Of a stretch of 64,000 bases of DNA, positions 39,445-48,659 are shown one piece after another. This stretch comes from Comamonas odontotermitis (lineage in GTDB: Bacteria > Pseudomonadota > Gammaproteobacteria > Burkholderiales > Burkholderiaceae_C), in the NCBI RefSeq assembly GCF_020080045.1, contig NZ_CP083451.1, positions 3,211,001-3,275,000 on the forward strand, written 5' to 3'. Below the pieces are notes generated by a model. That model saw nothing but the letters and a program-made list of their open reading frames with translations, had not been told where the DNA came from and did not search any database. A program made the translations under genes and the position numbers. How positions within the stretch are numbered: the stretch's first letter is position 1; every line of letters starts with the position of its first letter.

Positions 39445-39488
39445 CCAACGGCACCCGCGCCAAAAGCCACTTCCGGTCAGGGAACCAC

Positions 39489-40019
39489 TCAGGGCCGCTT
39501 GACGCCAAAGGCTGCCAGCATCTGCTCGGTCTGCTTTTGCATCTGCTCCTGCATCTGCTGAAAGAACTGCTGCGACTGCGCCTGATAGGTGCCTGCTGCA
39601 GCCGACATGTCCTGCATTCCCATGAGGTTGCGCCATGCATCAGGCGCAGCGCCCTTCATCTGCTCGGCAAAGCGCGACTGCATCTCGGTGAACATCTGCA
39701 CGTTGCGCTCCAGGTACGAGCCCATGAAGCCCTGCATGGCATGGCCATAGAAACGGATGATGTTGGCCAGCATGGCTTCGGTGAACATGGGGGCGCCGCC
39801 CGCCTCCTCTTCCAGAATGATCTGCAGCAGGATGCTGCGTGTCAGGTCTTCGCCAGTTTTGGCATCCTTGACGATGATTGGCTCATTCTGCATCACCAGC
39901 CCCTTGACTTCGGCAAGCGTGATATAGGCAGAGGTCTGGGTATCGTACAGACGGCGGTTGGGATACTTCTTGATGACGCGCTCGGAAGCGGCTGCATTTC
40001 CTGGATTGTTTTCCGACAC
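39489..40019 (-). CDS. phaR: Polyhydroxyalkanoate synthesis repressor PhaR
   Basis: 176 residues. The PHB_acc_N DNA-binding domain is RVIKKYPNRRLYDTQTSAYITLAE, followed by the PHB-accumulation regulatory repeat (LTRSILLQIILEEE; MFTEAMLANIIRFYGHAMQG) and a Gln/Met-rich C-terminus (SQQFFQQMQEQMQKQTEQ). It binds PHB and represses phasin genes until polymer accumulates. The presence implies a polyhydroxybutyrate-storing host. Confidence 0.96.
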   Translation of the reverse strand: MSENNPGNAAASERVIKKYPNRRLYDTQTSAYITLAEVKGLVMQNEPIIVKDAKTGEDLTRSILLQIILEEEAGGAPMFTEAMLANIIRFYGHAMQGFMGSYLERNVQMFTEMQSRFAEQMKGAAPDAWRNLMGMQDMSAAAGTYQAQSQQFFQQMQEQMQKQTEQMLAAFGVKRP

Positions 40020-40480
40020 GCGGATCTCCTGTCTGTTTCTGGCTTGAACAAGGTACTGACGCCCATCGCATCAATATGATCGGCACCAAGGTGCCATGCC
40101 TAGGATTGTAGTGAGGCGCGTCCTTTATTGCGCCGCAGCACTTACCCTGATAGAACGGTCGACAGACATCGTCTTGGGCAGCCGATGTACATTGCTGCAA
40201 CCGATCAATCCCATGGCATTTTGGTTTACTTATTAATTTTATCTATTTATTTATAGATAAAAACAATTGCAAAGATTGTAAATATAGTTCATCGGATGCA
40301 TGGTACCGATAACAACTTCGCTATGGGTACGCGGAAGGAATGTAAGCAAAAGCCTTCCCTATTCACAAACAGCAGCAATCTGTCGCTTTTTTCTACGGTA
40401 ATAGGAAAAAGGAATGGTTATACTCTTTTTAACAAAATCAAAGGCGTAACCTTGGGTTCGCCGCTCACCGACCTTTCTCC
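40020..40480. other. AT-rich intergenic region between phaR and the GGDEF-EAL gene
   Basis: About 460 bp, strongly AT-rich around 40220-40290. It separates two divergent genes and should contain both promoters. A short frame at 40296-40484 has no supporting feature. Confidence 0.45.
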
Positions 40481-42634
40481 GTGACAACCCCTCTGCACTA
40501 CCGGCACCGCCCACAGCGCTCCACCGCTGCTGCCACGGCCTGCCCCACAGGTAATGCAACAACTGCCCCCACACCCATCCAGTTGCAGGCCATGGCAGAT
40601 TGCATGCCTCAGTTGACCTGGATGCAAGGCAGCGCCCATCAGGCGCCTCACTGGAATCCTGCCTGGCAACAATGGGGTGGTCTGCACGATGCAAATGCGG
40701 ATTCGGCAATCGACTGGACGGCCCAGGTTCATCCTCTGGAGCGCGGTACGGTGCAGCAGCAATGGCTGAGCCAGACCCAGTCAGGCACCGACACCCCCGG
40801 TCATTTGGAATGCGATGCACGCCTACACCATCACTCGGGCACGTATCGCTGGTGCCGCGTCCAAGCCTATCCCGTTGCACTGGAAGGCGGCGAGTCCACA
40901 TGGCTGGTCAATGCTGTCGACATCCATGACCAGGTCGAGCGCTCCCATCTACTGCAGCAAGAGGTACTGGCCCAATCCCAGATGCTGGATGTCAGCATGG
41001 ATTGCATCAAGGTCATCCGCCCCGATGGTTCGTTGGCGCACATGAACAGATTCGGCTGCGATGCACTCGGGATTGCACCGGAATCAGGCTTCGGCATGCA
41101 ATGGCTTGAATTACTGCCACCAGAAGTTCGCCCACGCGGCAAACGCGCCTTGCAGCAAGCGACGGCCGGCAAGAACGCTCGTTTTGAAGGTACCAGCCTG
41201 ATCGCTGGACAAAAACCCCAGTATTGGGACAACGTGTTGACCCCTATCAAGGCAACCGATGGCAGCACCACAGCCATTCTGTGCGTATCACGCGATGTGA
41301 CCGTGCAGCGAGAAACCGCTTTGCACATGCGTGAAGCCAATGAACAGGACGACCTGACCGGCTTGCCCAATCGCCGCGTCTTCAAGGCCAAGGTTCAGCA
41401 GATCATCAAGCATGCCCGCGAACATGACCTGCAGTTTGGCGTCATGCTGCTGGATCTGGACCATTTCAAGTACATCAACGACACGCTCGGCCATGTCGCA
41501 GGCGATCACCTGCTGCGCGTACTCTCCCGCAGGTTGGCTGCGCTGCTTTCCCCCGACTCGGTGCTTGCTCGCCTGGGCGGCGACGAATTCGCGATTGCAG
41601 TCCGTCATATTGCGGACGAGAACGACCTGCTGAATCTGGCAGAAATCGTTCGCCAGCAAATCAACACCCCCATCACCTACGCCGGTAAGCCCATCAATGG
41701 CGGCATGAGCATTGGCTGCGCCCTGTATCCCCGCGATGCAAGCGATACATCGGGGCTGCTCAAATGCGCCGACACCGCCTTGAACGACATGAAAGCGATT
41801 GGTCGCGGTGGTGTGCGCCTGTTCAGCAAGGAGATGCACGAGGCCGCAATGCGCGCGGCTTCACAGGTTCACCAAGCCCGGGAAATCGTGCGCAATCAGC
41901 TTATCAAGCCCTACTACCAGCCCAAAGTCAATATCGACACAGGCGAAGTCGTCGGGTTCGAAGCCCTGCTGCGCTGGCAACCGCCTCAAGGCGATGTGCA
42001 ACTGCCTCACACGGTCGCAGAGGCATTCAAGGACTACGAACTGGCCACCAGGATCAGCGACGCCATGCAGACGCGGGTGTTTGCCGACATGACCCAGTGG
42101 CTGGCGCATGGCATGGCGGTACCGCCCATTTCCATCAATGCGGCACCGGTCGAGTTCCTGCGCGACGATTTCGCCGAGCGCATGCTCGAACGCCTGCGCC
42201 AACACCACGTCCCAACCCACCTGGTGGAGTTGGAGATCACGGAATACATTCTTGGTGACCGCGGCTCGGAACTCGTCGCCCGCGCCTTGACCTTGCTCAA
42301 GAAGGCAGGTGTACGCATTGCGCTGGATGATTTTGGTACCGGCCACTCATCCTTTACCGACCTGCGCGACTACCCCGTCGACTGCCTGAAGATCGACAAG
42401 AGCTTTGTGCAGCGCATGACCCATGAACGCGCCATTCTCGCCATTGTCAAGGCCATGTGCCAACTGGGCACCGATCTGTCACTCGATATCGTGGCCGAGG
42501 GCATAGAAACCCAGGAACAGCGCATGGCGCTCATAAGCGCTGGATGCCACATCGGCCAGGGCTACCTGTTTGGACGAGCATTGCCAGCAGCAACCGTGGT
42601 GGAAATGCTTACATCCCCCACCAGGCCTGCTTAA
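40481..42634 (+). CDS. PAS-GGDEF-EAL cyclic-di-GMP signalling protein
   Basis: 717 residues from a GTG at 40481. Two PAS/PAC-like sensor regions (about 35-150 and 160-290) precede a GGDEF domain with intact GGDEF at 366-370 and an EAL domain with EAL at 494-496 (GFEALLRWQ). No membrane helix or signal peptide is seen, so it is cytoplasmic. Both catalytic signatures look intact, so it may make and degrade c-di-GMP. DFGTGHSSFTDLR and AEGIETQEQ in the EAL domain are conserved. It ends 4 bp into the converging DUF4124 gene. Confidence 0.93.
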   Translation: MTTPLHYRHRPQRSTAAATACPTGNATTAPTPIQLQAMADCMPQLTWMQGSAHQAPHWNPAWQQWGGLHDANADSAIDWTAQVHPLERGTVQQQWLSQTQSGTDTPGHLECDARLHHHSGTYRWCRVQAYPVALEGGESTWLVNAVDIHDQVERSHLLQQEVLAQSQMLDVSMDCIKVIRPDGSLAHMNRFGCDALGIAPESGFGMQWLELLPPEVRPRGKRALQQATAGKNARFEGTSLIAGQKPQYWDNVLTPIKATDGSTTAILCVSRDVTVQRETALHMREANEQDDLTGLPNRRVFKAKVQQIIKHAREHDLQFGVMLLDLDHFKYINDTLGHVAGDHLLRVLSRRLAALLSPDSVLARLGGDEFAIAVRHIADENDLLNLAEIVRQQINTPITYAGKPINGGMSIGCALYPRDASDTSGLLKCADTALNDMKAIGRGGVRLFSKEMHEAAMRAASQVHQAREIVRNQLIKPYYQPKVNIDTGEVVGFEALLRWQPPQGDVQLPHTVAEAFKDYELATRISDAMQTRVFADMTQWLAHGMAVPPISINAAPVEFLRDDFAERMLERLRQHHVPTHLVELEITEYILGDRGSELVARALTLLKKAGVRIALDDFGTGHSSFTDLRDYPVDCLKIDKSFVQRMTHERAILAIVKAMCQLGTDLSLDIVAEGIETQEQRMALISAGCHIGQGYLFGRALPAATVVEMLTSPTRPA

Positions 42635-43035
42635 CCGCAGCGCTGCTTGAGCGCTTCAAAATCCTGCCGCTTCTGGTTTCGAATGGGCAGCGGCAACGCA
42701 ACGGAATCCGCCTCCACCTGCAACCTCTGCATCTCTTGCGCATTTGGGCAATTGCTCGGGCGCTCTGCAGCCGCCGGCTGCGCTGCCGGAGCAGATACCC
42801 CTGCCGACTGGGGAGACGGGCGTTGCGCAAGCGGCTTGCTGCCCTCCGAAGGATTGACGCCCTTGCTTGAAGGCGTCACCACCAGCTCCTCCGCCTTTTG
42901 CCCCGCCGCACACGGCTCATCCTGAAAACTGGTGCGCCCATTGGCATCCACACATTTGTTGATGGCCCAGGCATTGCCGGATACACCGCCCATCGAGACC
43001 ATAGATATCAGCACAGCCATTGCGAGTTTTGACAC
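42631..43035 (-). CDS. Exported DUF4124-domain protein
   Basis: 134 residues. Signal peptide MSKLAMAVLISMVSMGGVSGNAWA, then INKCVDANGRTSFQDEPCAAG, the short Cys-paired DUF4124 motif, followed by a Pro/Ser-rich linker and a C-terminal helix (CPNAQEMQRLQVEADSVALP). Function unknown. Its 3' end overlaps that of the GGDEF-EAL gene. Confidence 0.88.
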   Translation of the reverse strand: MSKLAMAVLISMVSMGGVSGNAWAINKCVDANGRTSFQDEPCAAGQKAEELVVTPSSKGVNPSEGSKPLAQRPSPQSAGVSAPAAQPAAAERPSNCPNAQEMQRLQVEADSVALPLPIRNQKRQDFEALKQRCG

Positions 43036-43311
43036 GGGCTTTCCTTTGCATCATCAGCTATGCAGGGAATTATGCGCGAGCAGCCTGTGGCCCGCTACAT
43101 GACCTCTCGTCTGCAACACCGCCGTTTATTCAGCCAAGCGCGGCTACGTATTGATGAAAATCACCTCCCCAATAAACAAGGGAAAAGTCACTTACATGCC
43201 ACGCAACACTTTGCTAAACACTGTCAATGCAAGTGCGGCCAAGGAGTTATGGAGCTGTTTAAGAACAGAATGCAAGCGCCAATCAAACTGTAAACGCTCA
43301 CTAACAAATTT

Positions 43312-44814
43312 ATGAATAAACAATTTTCCTGGATCAGTCTTGCTCTCGCATCGCTTGTAACTGCACATTCTCACGCCGTAGAAAACAGCCGAGTGATTCA
43401 ATTCAACGGCCAAGCTGCACCGGCACCGGCCTCGAGCGCAACCGTATCCAGCACAAACGGCTCCATGACCATCTCGCCCATGGTGGCTGGCAATGGTTTG
43501 AACTTTCCAGCCAGCCAATCGTATGGGCTCAACGTACCAGGAACCCCAACCGGTACAACCTTCACCATCACCCCTGCCACCACGGCGGTTCCACACCGGC
43601 TGGGAGTAAGTGACCAGCGAACCTCCTCCACCCAGTAGATCAGCGCCAAGTGCGTGAATCCCACCACATTGGCGCTGGAGCCCTGCGATTTCGGCAACAC
43701 CACCCTCTTTCCCCGCACCTTCAACCCCCCAGGTGGTGGCGCGTTCTACCAAATGGCGGATGTGCAGTGGAATAGCGCCCTCCAGCAACTGGTAGTGACC
43801 ACGCCTGGGCCAAGCAACCAGAACATCCAGAGCACCGGCATGTATATTGACCTGCCACCCTATGTAAGAGAGGTCACCTTCCGCGCAGACAATTTTGGGA
43901 ATGCTGATACGATATTCGGATTTGTAACAGTTGCCGATGCACCCAGCGTGACCAAAGCATTTTCGTCCGCTGCAGTACAGCCCGGCGGCCAAAGCACGCT
44001 GACCATCACGCTGAAGAACCCTGACTTGGGCGCATCGGTGCCTGGAGTGAATCTGACCGACGTATTACCTGCACCGCTACAACTGGTCAGCGCTACGCAC
44101 ACCTGCACCGGTGGCACCTTGACGGGTGCTGCAGGCAGCAGCACCCTCTCCTTGACCGGAGCCACCATTCCGGTGGGCGGCTGCCAGATCACGGCCCAGG
44201 TGCAATGGCCAGACACCAGCGCGGGCATCAGTGCTTGTCAATCAACCCCAAGCGTCACCAATACCATCACACCGCCTGCGCAATTCAATACTGCCATCGG
44301 CCAGATGGACACCCCCGCTGCTGCAGCCCTGAGTTGCAGCTATACGCCACCCCAAGTGAGCATAGCCTGCTTGCCTGCCGAAATCACCGATTCACCTGCC
44401 CAGACTTCCACCTGCACGGTAACTTCCACATTGCCCGCAGCAACAGGTGGCCTGAGCATCAACCTGGGCTTGCCTTCGTCCAACCCGCGTTATTCCACCA
44501 ATTGCACCAGCCCACTGCTGATTGCCGCTGGCGCCACATCTGCCACCTGCACCATAACTGCCACCGCGAATACAGTGGTTGGCGATGGCGATGTTGTTGC
44601 TGCATTGTCCATTGCGCCCCCCAGCAATGCGAATGACTACACCGTCACCGGAACACCGGTCCAGGTAACGGTCAAAGATGACGACAAGGCCAGCCCGCAA
44701 GGCACAACCGCTGCGGCCCCCGTTCCATCATTGAACAGTCTTGCCACCATACTGTTGTCGCTGATTTTTGCTGCATTCGGCTTGGTAAAGGTCGGGCGCA
44801 GACCAGGCAACTAA
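43312..44814 (+). pseudogene. IPTL-CTERM surface protein 1, interrupted by an in-frame TAG
   Basis: A single frame runs from ATG 43312 to 44814 (500 codons), broken only by TAG at 43636-43638. Context reads SSTQ-stop-ISAKCVNPTTLALEP, so a TGG to TAG change (Trp to stop) is likely. The upstream part has signal peptide MNKQFSWISLALASLVTAHSHA. The downstream part holds DUF11-type repeats (PGGQSTLTITLKNPD; GVNLTDVLPAPLQL), a Calx-beta-like region and the tail VPSLNSLATILLSLIFAAFG...GRRPGN, an IPTL-CTERM-like sorting signal. If read through, it is an exported surface protein. The 3' half could be restarted internally at 43654, but without a signal peptide. Confidence 0.8.
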
Positions 44815-44830
44815 AAACACGCTGAAAAGT

Positions 44831-44860
44831 AAAGCCAGTCAGTCCTTGACTGGCTTTTTG
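44831..44860 (+). terminator. Terminator after IPTL-CTERM gene 1
   Basis: AAAGCCAGTCA and TGACTGGCTTTTTG form a stem with a small loop and T-run. Confidence 0.88.
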
Positions 44861-45139
44861 CAGAAATCAACAGCTATACATGGGATACACCCATATTCGC
44901 ACCCGCATCATTCAGTATCGTAGGCAGACAATTGGTCTTAAGCAGCGTTACAAATACCTGGTGCGTAGACCAGCCAGCGATCGGGGCAACACCCGCGCCC
45001 AGCAACACGTTGGCAGGACTTGCTGCAACGACCGCATTTATCGCGGCATTCTGAATTCGTCAACGTCGTCACGTTATAGGAAAGCGAAGCAATCCAAGCT
45101 TAATCCGAAACAAGGACTGTCACTAACCCGCAAACGACA
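44861..45139. other. Decayed sequence between IPTL-CTERM gene 1 and the first phage remnant
   Basis: No complete gene. On the minus strand about 60 codons are open (NAAINAVVAASPANVLLGAG...) up to a TAG near 44877, with no start; this may be the tail of a lost gene and was not recognised. Confidence 0.35.
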
Positions 45140-45184
45140 GAAACCTCCCAAGTGCCATAGTGGCGCCGGGGAGGTTCTTTTTTC
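45140..45184. terminator. Phage-type terminator, copy 1
   Basis: AACCTCCC and GGGGAGGTT pair around AAGTGCCATAGTGGCGCC, itself a stem, followed by CTTTTTT on the plus strand. Homologous to the terminators at 46779-46830 and 55483-55530. Confidence 0.8.
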
Positions 45185-45189
45185 CTGTA

Positions 45190-45336
45190 TCAGCAGTTAC
45201 CCTTTTTAGCTTGGCCTGGAGGACAACCATGAGGATGCGGTTTTTTCCTAGGTGCGTTGTCGTAGTAACCGTCGCCATATACAGCACAGCCACTCAGCAA
45301 CAACGCGACAGCTGCAATGGACAGAATCTTTTTCAT
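45190..45336 (-). CDS. Small lipoprotein (48 residues) in the phage cargo position
   Basis: Starts MKKILSIAAVALLLSGCAVY: basic n-region, hydrophobic core and lipobox LLSGC, so it is predicted to be lipidated. The mature part of about 31 residues is Gly/Tyr then Pro/His-rich (KKPHPHGCPPGQ) with two more Cys. AGAGG lies 9 bases before the ATG. It sits 12 bp after the Rz remnant on the same strand. It resembles short hypothetical lipoproteins and could be a displaced outer-membrane spanin or an entry-exclusion type cargo; neither is proven. Confidence 0.7.
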   Translation of the reverse strand: MKKILSIAAVALLLSGCAVYGDGYYDNAPRKKPHPHGCPPGQAKKGNC

Positions 45337-45348
45337 GAGTGGGAACCT

Positions 45349-45801
45349 CTATTGATAAGAGGTGCAGTCTAAAAGACTGGCACATGCATGCTGTAAATCA
45401 TTGTTCTTGCCCATCTCCGAGGCCTGATCACCCGCATCACAGTTCAGGCTACGCTCGGTGTTCACCTGATCGCACAGTTCAGCTACTTCGACGTCTCGTT
45501 GTTGAAGAACGCCTCTGATTCCTGTAGCCACAACTCGGTCTCTTGCAAGACTCGCATCGAGGGCCGAGGCTTGATCCACGAGATCGTGGCTGGCAGTGAT
45601 ATCGGCTTTGCCTTGCGCACGACAAATGGCAGCTCTGCTGTCGGTGTCACGGTGCAGGCGCTCAGCACGGAGCAGTTCAGCGCACACATCACCATCAATG
45701 CCGAACTTGAAAGCGGCCAGACGATTGGCGTTGTAGAGCGAGTCTTTCACATGCTTCCCCTCCAGTCGGGCGATTTGGGTTTCATCGACGCGAGTGGTCA
45801 C
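45349..45801 (-). pseudogene. Rz/Rz1 spanin remnant 1
   Basis: The frame is homologous to the intact Rz at 57143-57676 (shared blocks around LEGKHVKDSLYNA, SRAAICRAQ, QQRDVEVAELCDQVN) but lacks the N-terminal membrane anchor and about 50 residues, so it cannot span the inner membrane. The alternative frame at 45483-45698 is a matching Rz1 remnant with lipobox VLSAC. Homology extends to about 45808, after which integrase sequence begins. Confidence 0.8.
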
Positions 45802-45844
45802 ACCCTAGGACTAGGCGCCCCGCCAAACCTATGCAACAAACGCA

Positions 45845-45985
45845 CTGGGTGCGGGATTGAACCCGGCCTATATCGCCAGACAGATGGAGCACAAGAACGC
45901 GAAGATGCCCCTCACGGTCTACGCCGAGTGGACAGATGGAACTGACCAACCTGGACAGGTGCTCGGAAATGAAAAGCCGCCCTAA
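45845..45985 (+). pseudogene. Phage integrase C-terminal fragment 1
   Basis: Open for 47 codons to TAA: LNPAYIARQMEHKNAKMPL then TVYAEWTDGTD. This is the end of a tyrosine recombinase catalytic domain (GxNPxYIAxQMxH block before the active-site Tyr in VYAEW). No start or upstream domain remains. Confidence 0.82.
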
Positions 45986-46682
45986 GAACGTGTTCAAAGT
46001 CTCCTCGGAAGTGTGAGAATGGGGGGGTGAGAAAAAGCTATCCAAGCGACATCAGTCGCGAACAATTCGAGATCATCAGGCCCTTGCTGGAGAGCGCGCG
46101 CAAGAAGACGGCACCGCGCAGAGTGGAGCTGTATGAGGTGTTCTGTGCGGTACTGTACCTGCTCAGGAGCGGCTGCCAGTGGCGCATGCTGCCGGAAGAG
46201 TTTCCCAAGTGGCGCACGGTGCACTCGTACTTTGCGATCTGGAGTGAGCCTCGTGAAGGAGGCAGCCTGCTGGAGCAGGCACTCAAAAAATCAGGTTGGC
46301 GCGGCCCGAGAGAGACAGGGGCGCAACGCATGCAGCGCGCACTTGATCGTGGACGCGCAGAGCGTGAAGAACACGGACACGGCAGCCCTGAAAGGTTATG
46401 ACGCGGGCAAGAAGGTATCGGGCATCAAGCGCCACCTTGCAGTGGATACGCAGGGTTTGCCACATGCAGTAGCCGTGACCACGGCTAATGTGACGGATCG
46501 CAAAGGAGCGAGCTACACACCTTCAAGGTCATGCCCAAGCGCAGGATCGTTGAGCGCAGCTTTGCCTGGCTGGACAAGAACAGGCGATTATGGAAGAACT
46601 GCGAGCGGCTGCTCAATACCAGCTTGCAGTTTGTCCATCTGGCCTTCTTGGTTCTGCTGCTCAAAAGACTTTGAACAGGTTC
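45986..46682 (+). mobile_element. IS5-family (IS427-like) element, internally deleted
   Basis: 697 bp between inverted ends GAACGTGTTCAAAGTC and, read inwards on the right, GAACCTGTTCAAAGTC. A TAA direct repeat flanks it (45983-45985 and 46683-46685), the TNA duplication typical of the group. Complete relatives are about 850 bp, so some 150 bp are missing from the transposase. It inserted exactly at the TAA stop of the integrase fragment. Confidence 0.82.
46027..46673 (+). pseudogene. IS5-family transposase, frameshifted and deleted
   Basis: The first frame (46027-46401; MRKSYPSDISREQFEIIRPL, SGCQWRMLPEEFP) is the DUF4096 N-domain. It shifts near 46320 into a frame with LIVDAQSVKNTDTAALKGYD and VSGIKRHLAVDTQGLPHAV, the first DDE block. 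A deletion then joins it to the 3' part around RIVERSFAWLDKNRRLWKNCE-type sequence and the stop at 46671-46673. No active enzyme is expected. Confidence 0.82.
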
Positions 46683-46778
46683 TAAGAGCATTCAAGGCCC
46701 AGGGCCTAGGACACAGGCTGGCAGATCCATACCAATGATGTGCTCTGCAACGATCTCAGGGCTGGCCGCACAAGCGAA

Positions 46779-46830
46779 AAAAACCTCCCCAGTGCCTTAT
46801 CTGGCACCAGGGAGGCTCTTTCTATTTTTC
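46779..46830. terminator. Phage-type terminator, copy 2
   Basis: AACCTCCCCAGTGCC and GGCACCAGGGAGGCTC pair around a TTATCT loop, with CTTTCTATTTTTC after it and an A-run before it, so it can work on both strands. It serves the 3' end of IPTL-CTERM gene 2. Confidence 0.82.
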
Positions 46831-46868
46831 TTGAGTATTCGATCTGGTAGGCCTAACAGTATTAGCCA

Positions 46869-48659
46869 CTAGTGTCGTTTGGCCTTCAAACTACGAAGTG
46901 AGAAAGCCCATAACAATATCGCCGTTATAACCAAAGCCAAGGGTGTATCAACAGGCACGGGTTTGGAGGACGCTTGATTTACGTTTGTAATGTCAGTCGC
47001 ACAATGAGAATCCCCTTCCGAGCAACTACCCGGCACTGGAGGAGCACCTCCGTTGTTAGGATCTCCTCCCCCTCCCACTGAGGCAGTATTAGTCACTCGA
47101 AGGGCTGCACTTTCGCCAACTGCAACTGGTAGATTGATTGTAGAAACACCACCTGCTGCAATGGAAGCAGGGCTGATACATGTTACATCCTGACCGCTGA
47201 CAGTACAACTCCAGCTTCCACTATCTAGATTATTTGCAGAAATTCCTGCAGGCAGACTATCACGCACAGTGATATCACCAAATGTTGGAGCAGATCCAGC
47301 ATTAATAACACTCAGGGTGTAAGTAGCTCCGCTTTGTTGCACGCCCCAAGGTCCATTACTTGACTTTGCCAACCTCAGCTTAGGGACAGGATTTACATTA
47401 ATTATTATATTGGCTACCGCCGCAAGCCCCTCTACATCTTTAATTTGATAGGGAATTGTAACTACACCGGTGAACCCAGGTGCCGGTGAAAACGTATATT
47501 CCCCAGCTACATTTACAGTGATAGTTCCATTTGCCAGATTACGAATGCAAGGAAAAAAATTGCAGGCAGAGCCATTCAGATCAAATAGAGTAATACCAGT
47601 TCCTGTGTCATTCACAAAAATCGAAGCTCCTCCATTCACTGGTACATCCATTGCAGTAGACTGTGTATCATCTACTGCAACCAACAATGAATTCGTGAAG
47701 AGGCAAGTAATATTAGCTGCTGGATGGAGAAAGCTTGACGGTATCACAAGGGTGTTACCTGAGCGTGTTCCGAATTCGCTCGCATTACCAGTAATTGCTC
47801 TATTTGCATCTGTGCAAGATGCCTTTGCCTGGCGCCAGCCAGATGGAGAACTCGGCAAGGTTTCGGCAATGGTGATTGGCACGATAGGGTTTGAAACAAA
47901 TGCCGTTGGGCCATCTACTGGCGAATTGATTGCTGTCGTTGTCAATACTGAAGTCGGCACCGAAAGATTTGTGTTTTCAAAAGAAAAACTCCCGACCGCG
48001 CCTACACTAAGTTTCCGAGTAGTAATACAAGTTGGAATTGAAGCCAAGCCATAGCCCACAAGGTCTCCAACATTAATCCCTGAAGCGGTCAGGGTTAAAC
48101 TTGAGACTAAATTGTTTGAATTTCCAACCAGCGCCCCTGACTCTCTAACCGTAGGGGTAGTAGAAGTTTTTGAGATTACGCCGCTTGAGGAAGTATAAGT
48201 TAGTGGATTCAGGGGTGAATTGCTGGCTCCATCCAACATACTCGAAAAACCAAAATCGCTTGATCCAGCACCTCCTGTCACTGAAAGAGTTAATAATGGA
48301 GAATATGGAGAAGGTATTGATGTTCCCACACCTATATCAAACACCACTAAAGCCACACGATTCGCCGGCACTGGTGACGAAAATGTGTATGTAACTGATG
48401 TATTGCCTGTTGCCCGCAAATAGTTAGCGCTAGCGAATGCTCTGGCAACTCCATTTACATTCTGCAGTATAAACGAACCACCTGGTAAAAAACTAGACGC
48501 CGAACCGACACTCACACTCACCGTACTATTGTAGGACTCTAGCTGAAAACTGTTTCCGGAGGCTGCACTATTGCCCCCTAATGCACATGTTTGGGCTTGC
48601 GCGGCAACCATAGCGCTCAACAGCAACAAGCCTCCCAAAAGACTATTTACGCTCATCAT
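46869..48659 (-). CDS. IPTL-CTERM surface protein 2
   Basis: 596 residues from ATG 48659 (GTG-ATG-ATG cluster, no strong ribosome site). Signal peptide ends near MVAAQA-QT. A Ser/Gly-rich beta domain (about 25-215) precedes a VCBS/cadherin-like region (TFSPAPGFTGVVTIPYQIKD, about 390-410) and a DUF11 domain (PKLRLAKSSNGPWGVQQSGA onwards). The tail KPVPVDTPLALVITAILLWA...LKAKRH has the IPTL-CTERM layout. Codon use is AT-richer than the core genes, a sign of transfer. It lies in the phage cargo position downstream of a spanin remnant. Confidence 0.85.
   Translation of the reverse strand: MMSVNSLLGGLLLLSAMVAAQAQTCALGGNSAASGNSFQLESYNSTVSVSVGSASSFLPGGSFILQNVNGVARAFASANYLRATGNTSVTYTFSSPVPANRVALVVFDIGVGTSIPSPYSPLLTLSVTGGAGSSDFGFSSMLDGASNSPLNPLTYTSSSGVISKTSTTPTVRESGALVGNSNNLVSSLTLTASGINVGDLVGYGLASIPTCITTRKLSVGAVGSFSFENTNLSVPTSVLTTTAINSPVDGPTAFVSNPIVPITIAETLPSSPSGWRQAKASCTDANRAITGNASEFGTRSGNTLVIPSSFLHPAANITCLFTNSLLVAVDDTQSTAMDVPVNGGASIFVNDTGTGITLFDLNGSACNFFPCIRNLANGTITVNVAGEYTFSPAPGFTGVVTIPYQIKDVEGLAAVANIIINVNPVPKLRLAKSSNGPWGVQQSGATYTLSVINAGSAPTFGDITVRDSLPAGISANNLDSGSWSCTVSGQDVTCISPASIAAGGVSTINLPVAVGESAALRVTNTASVGGGGDPNNGGAPPVPGSCSEGDSHCATDITNVNQASSKPVPVDTPLALVITAILLWAFSLRSLKAKRH

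Larger units (their letters stand above)
45140..45985. mobile_element. Prophage remnant A
   Basis: Contains, in order, the phage-type terminator, a small lipoprotein gene, a 5'-truncated Rz/Rz1 spanin region, and the last 47 codons of an integrase. In the intact prophage at 54.4 kb the lysis region continues into tail genes, so nearly the whole phage between spanin and integrase has been deleted. An IS5-family element abuts the integrase stop. Confidence 0.7.

Noticed and set aside
44880..45209. A plus-strand protein of 109 residues
   Set aside because: No ribosome site, Arg-rich random composition, and it runs across the phage-type terminator.
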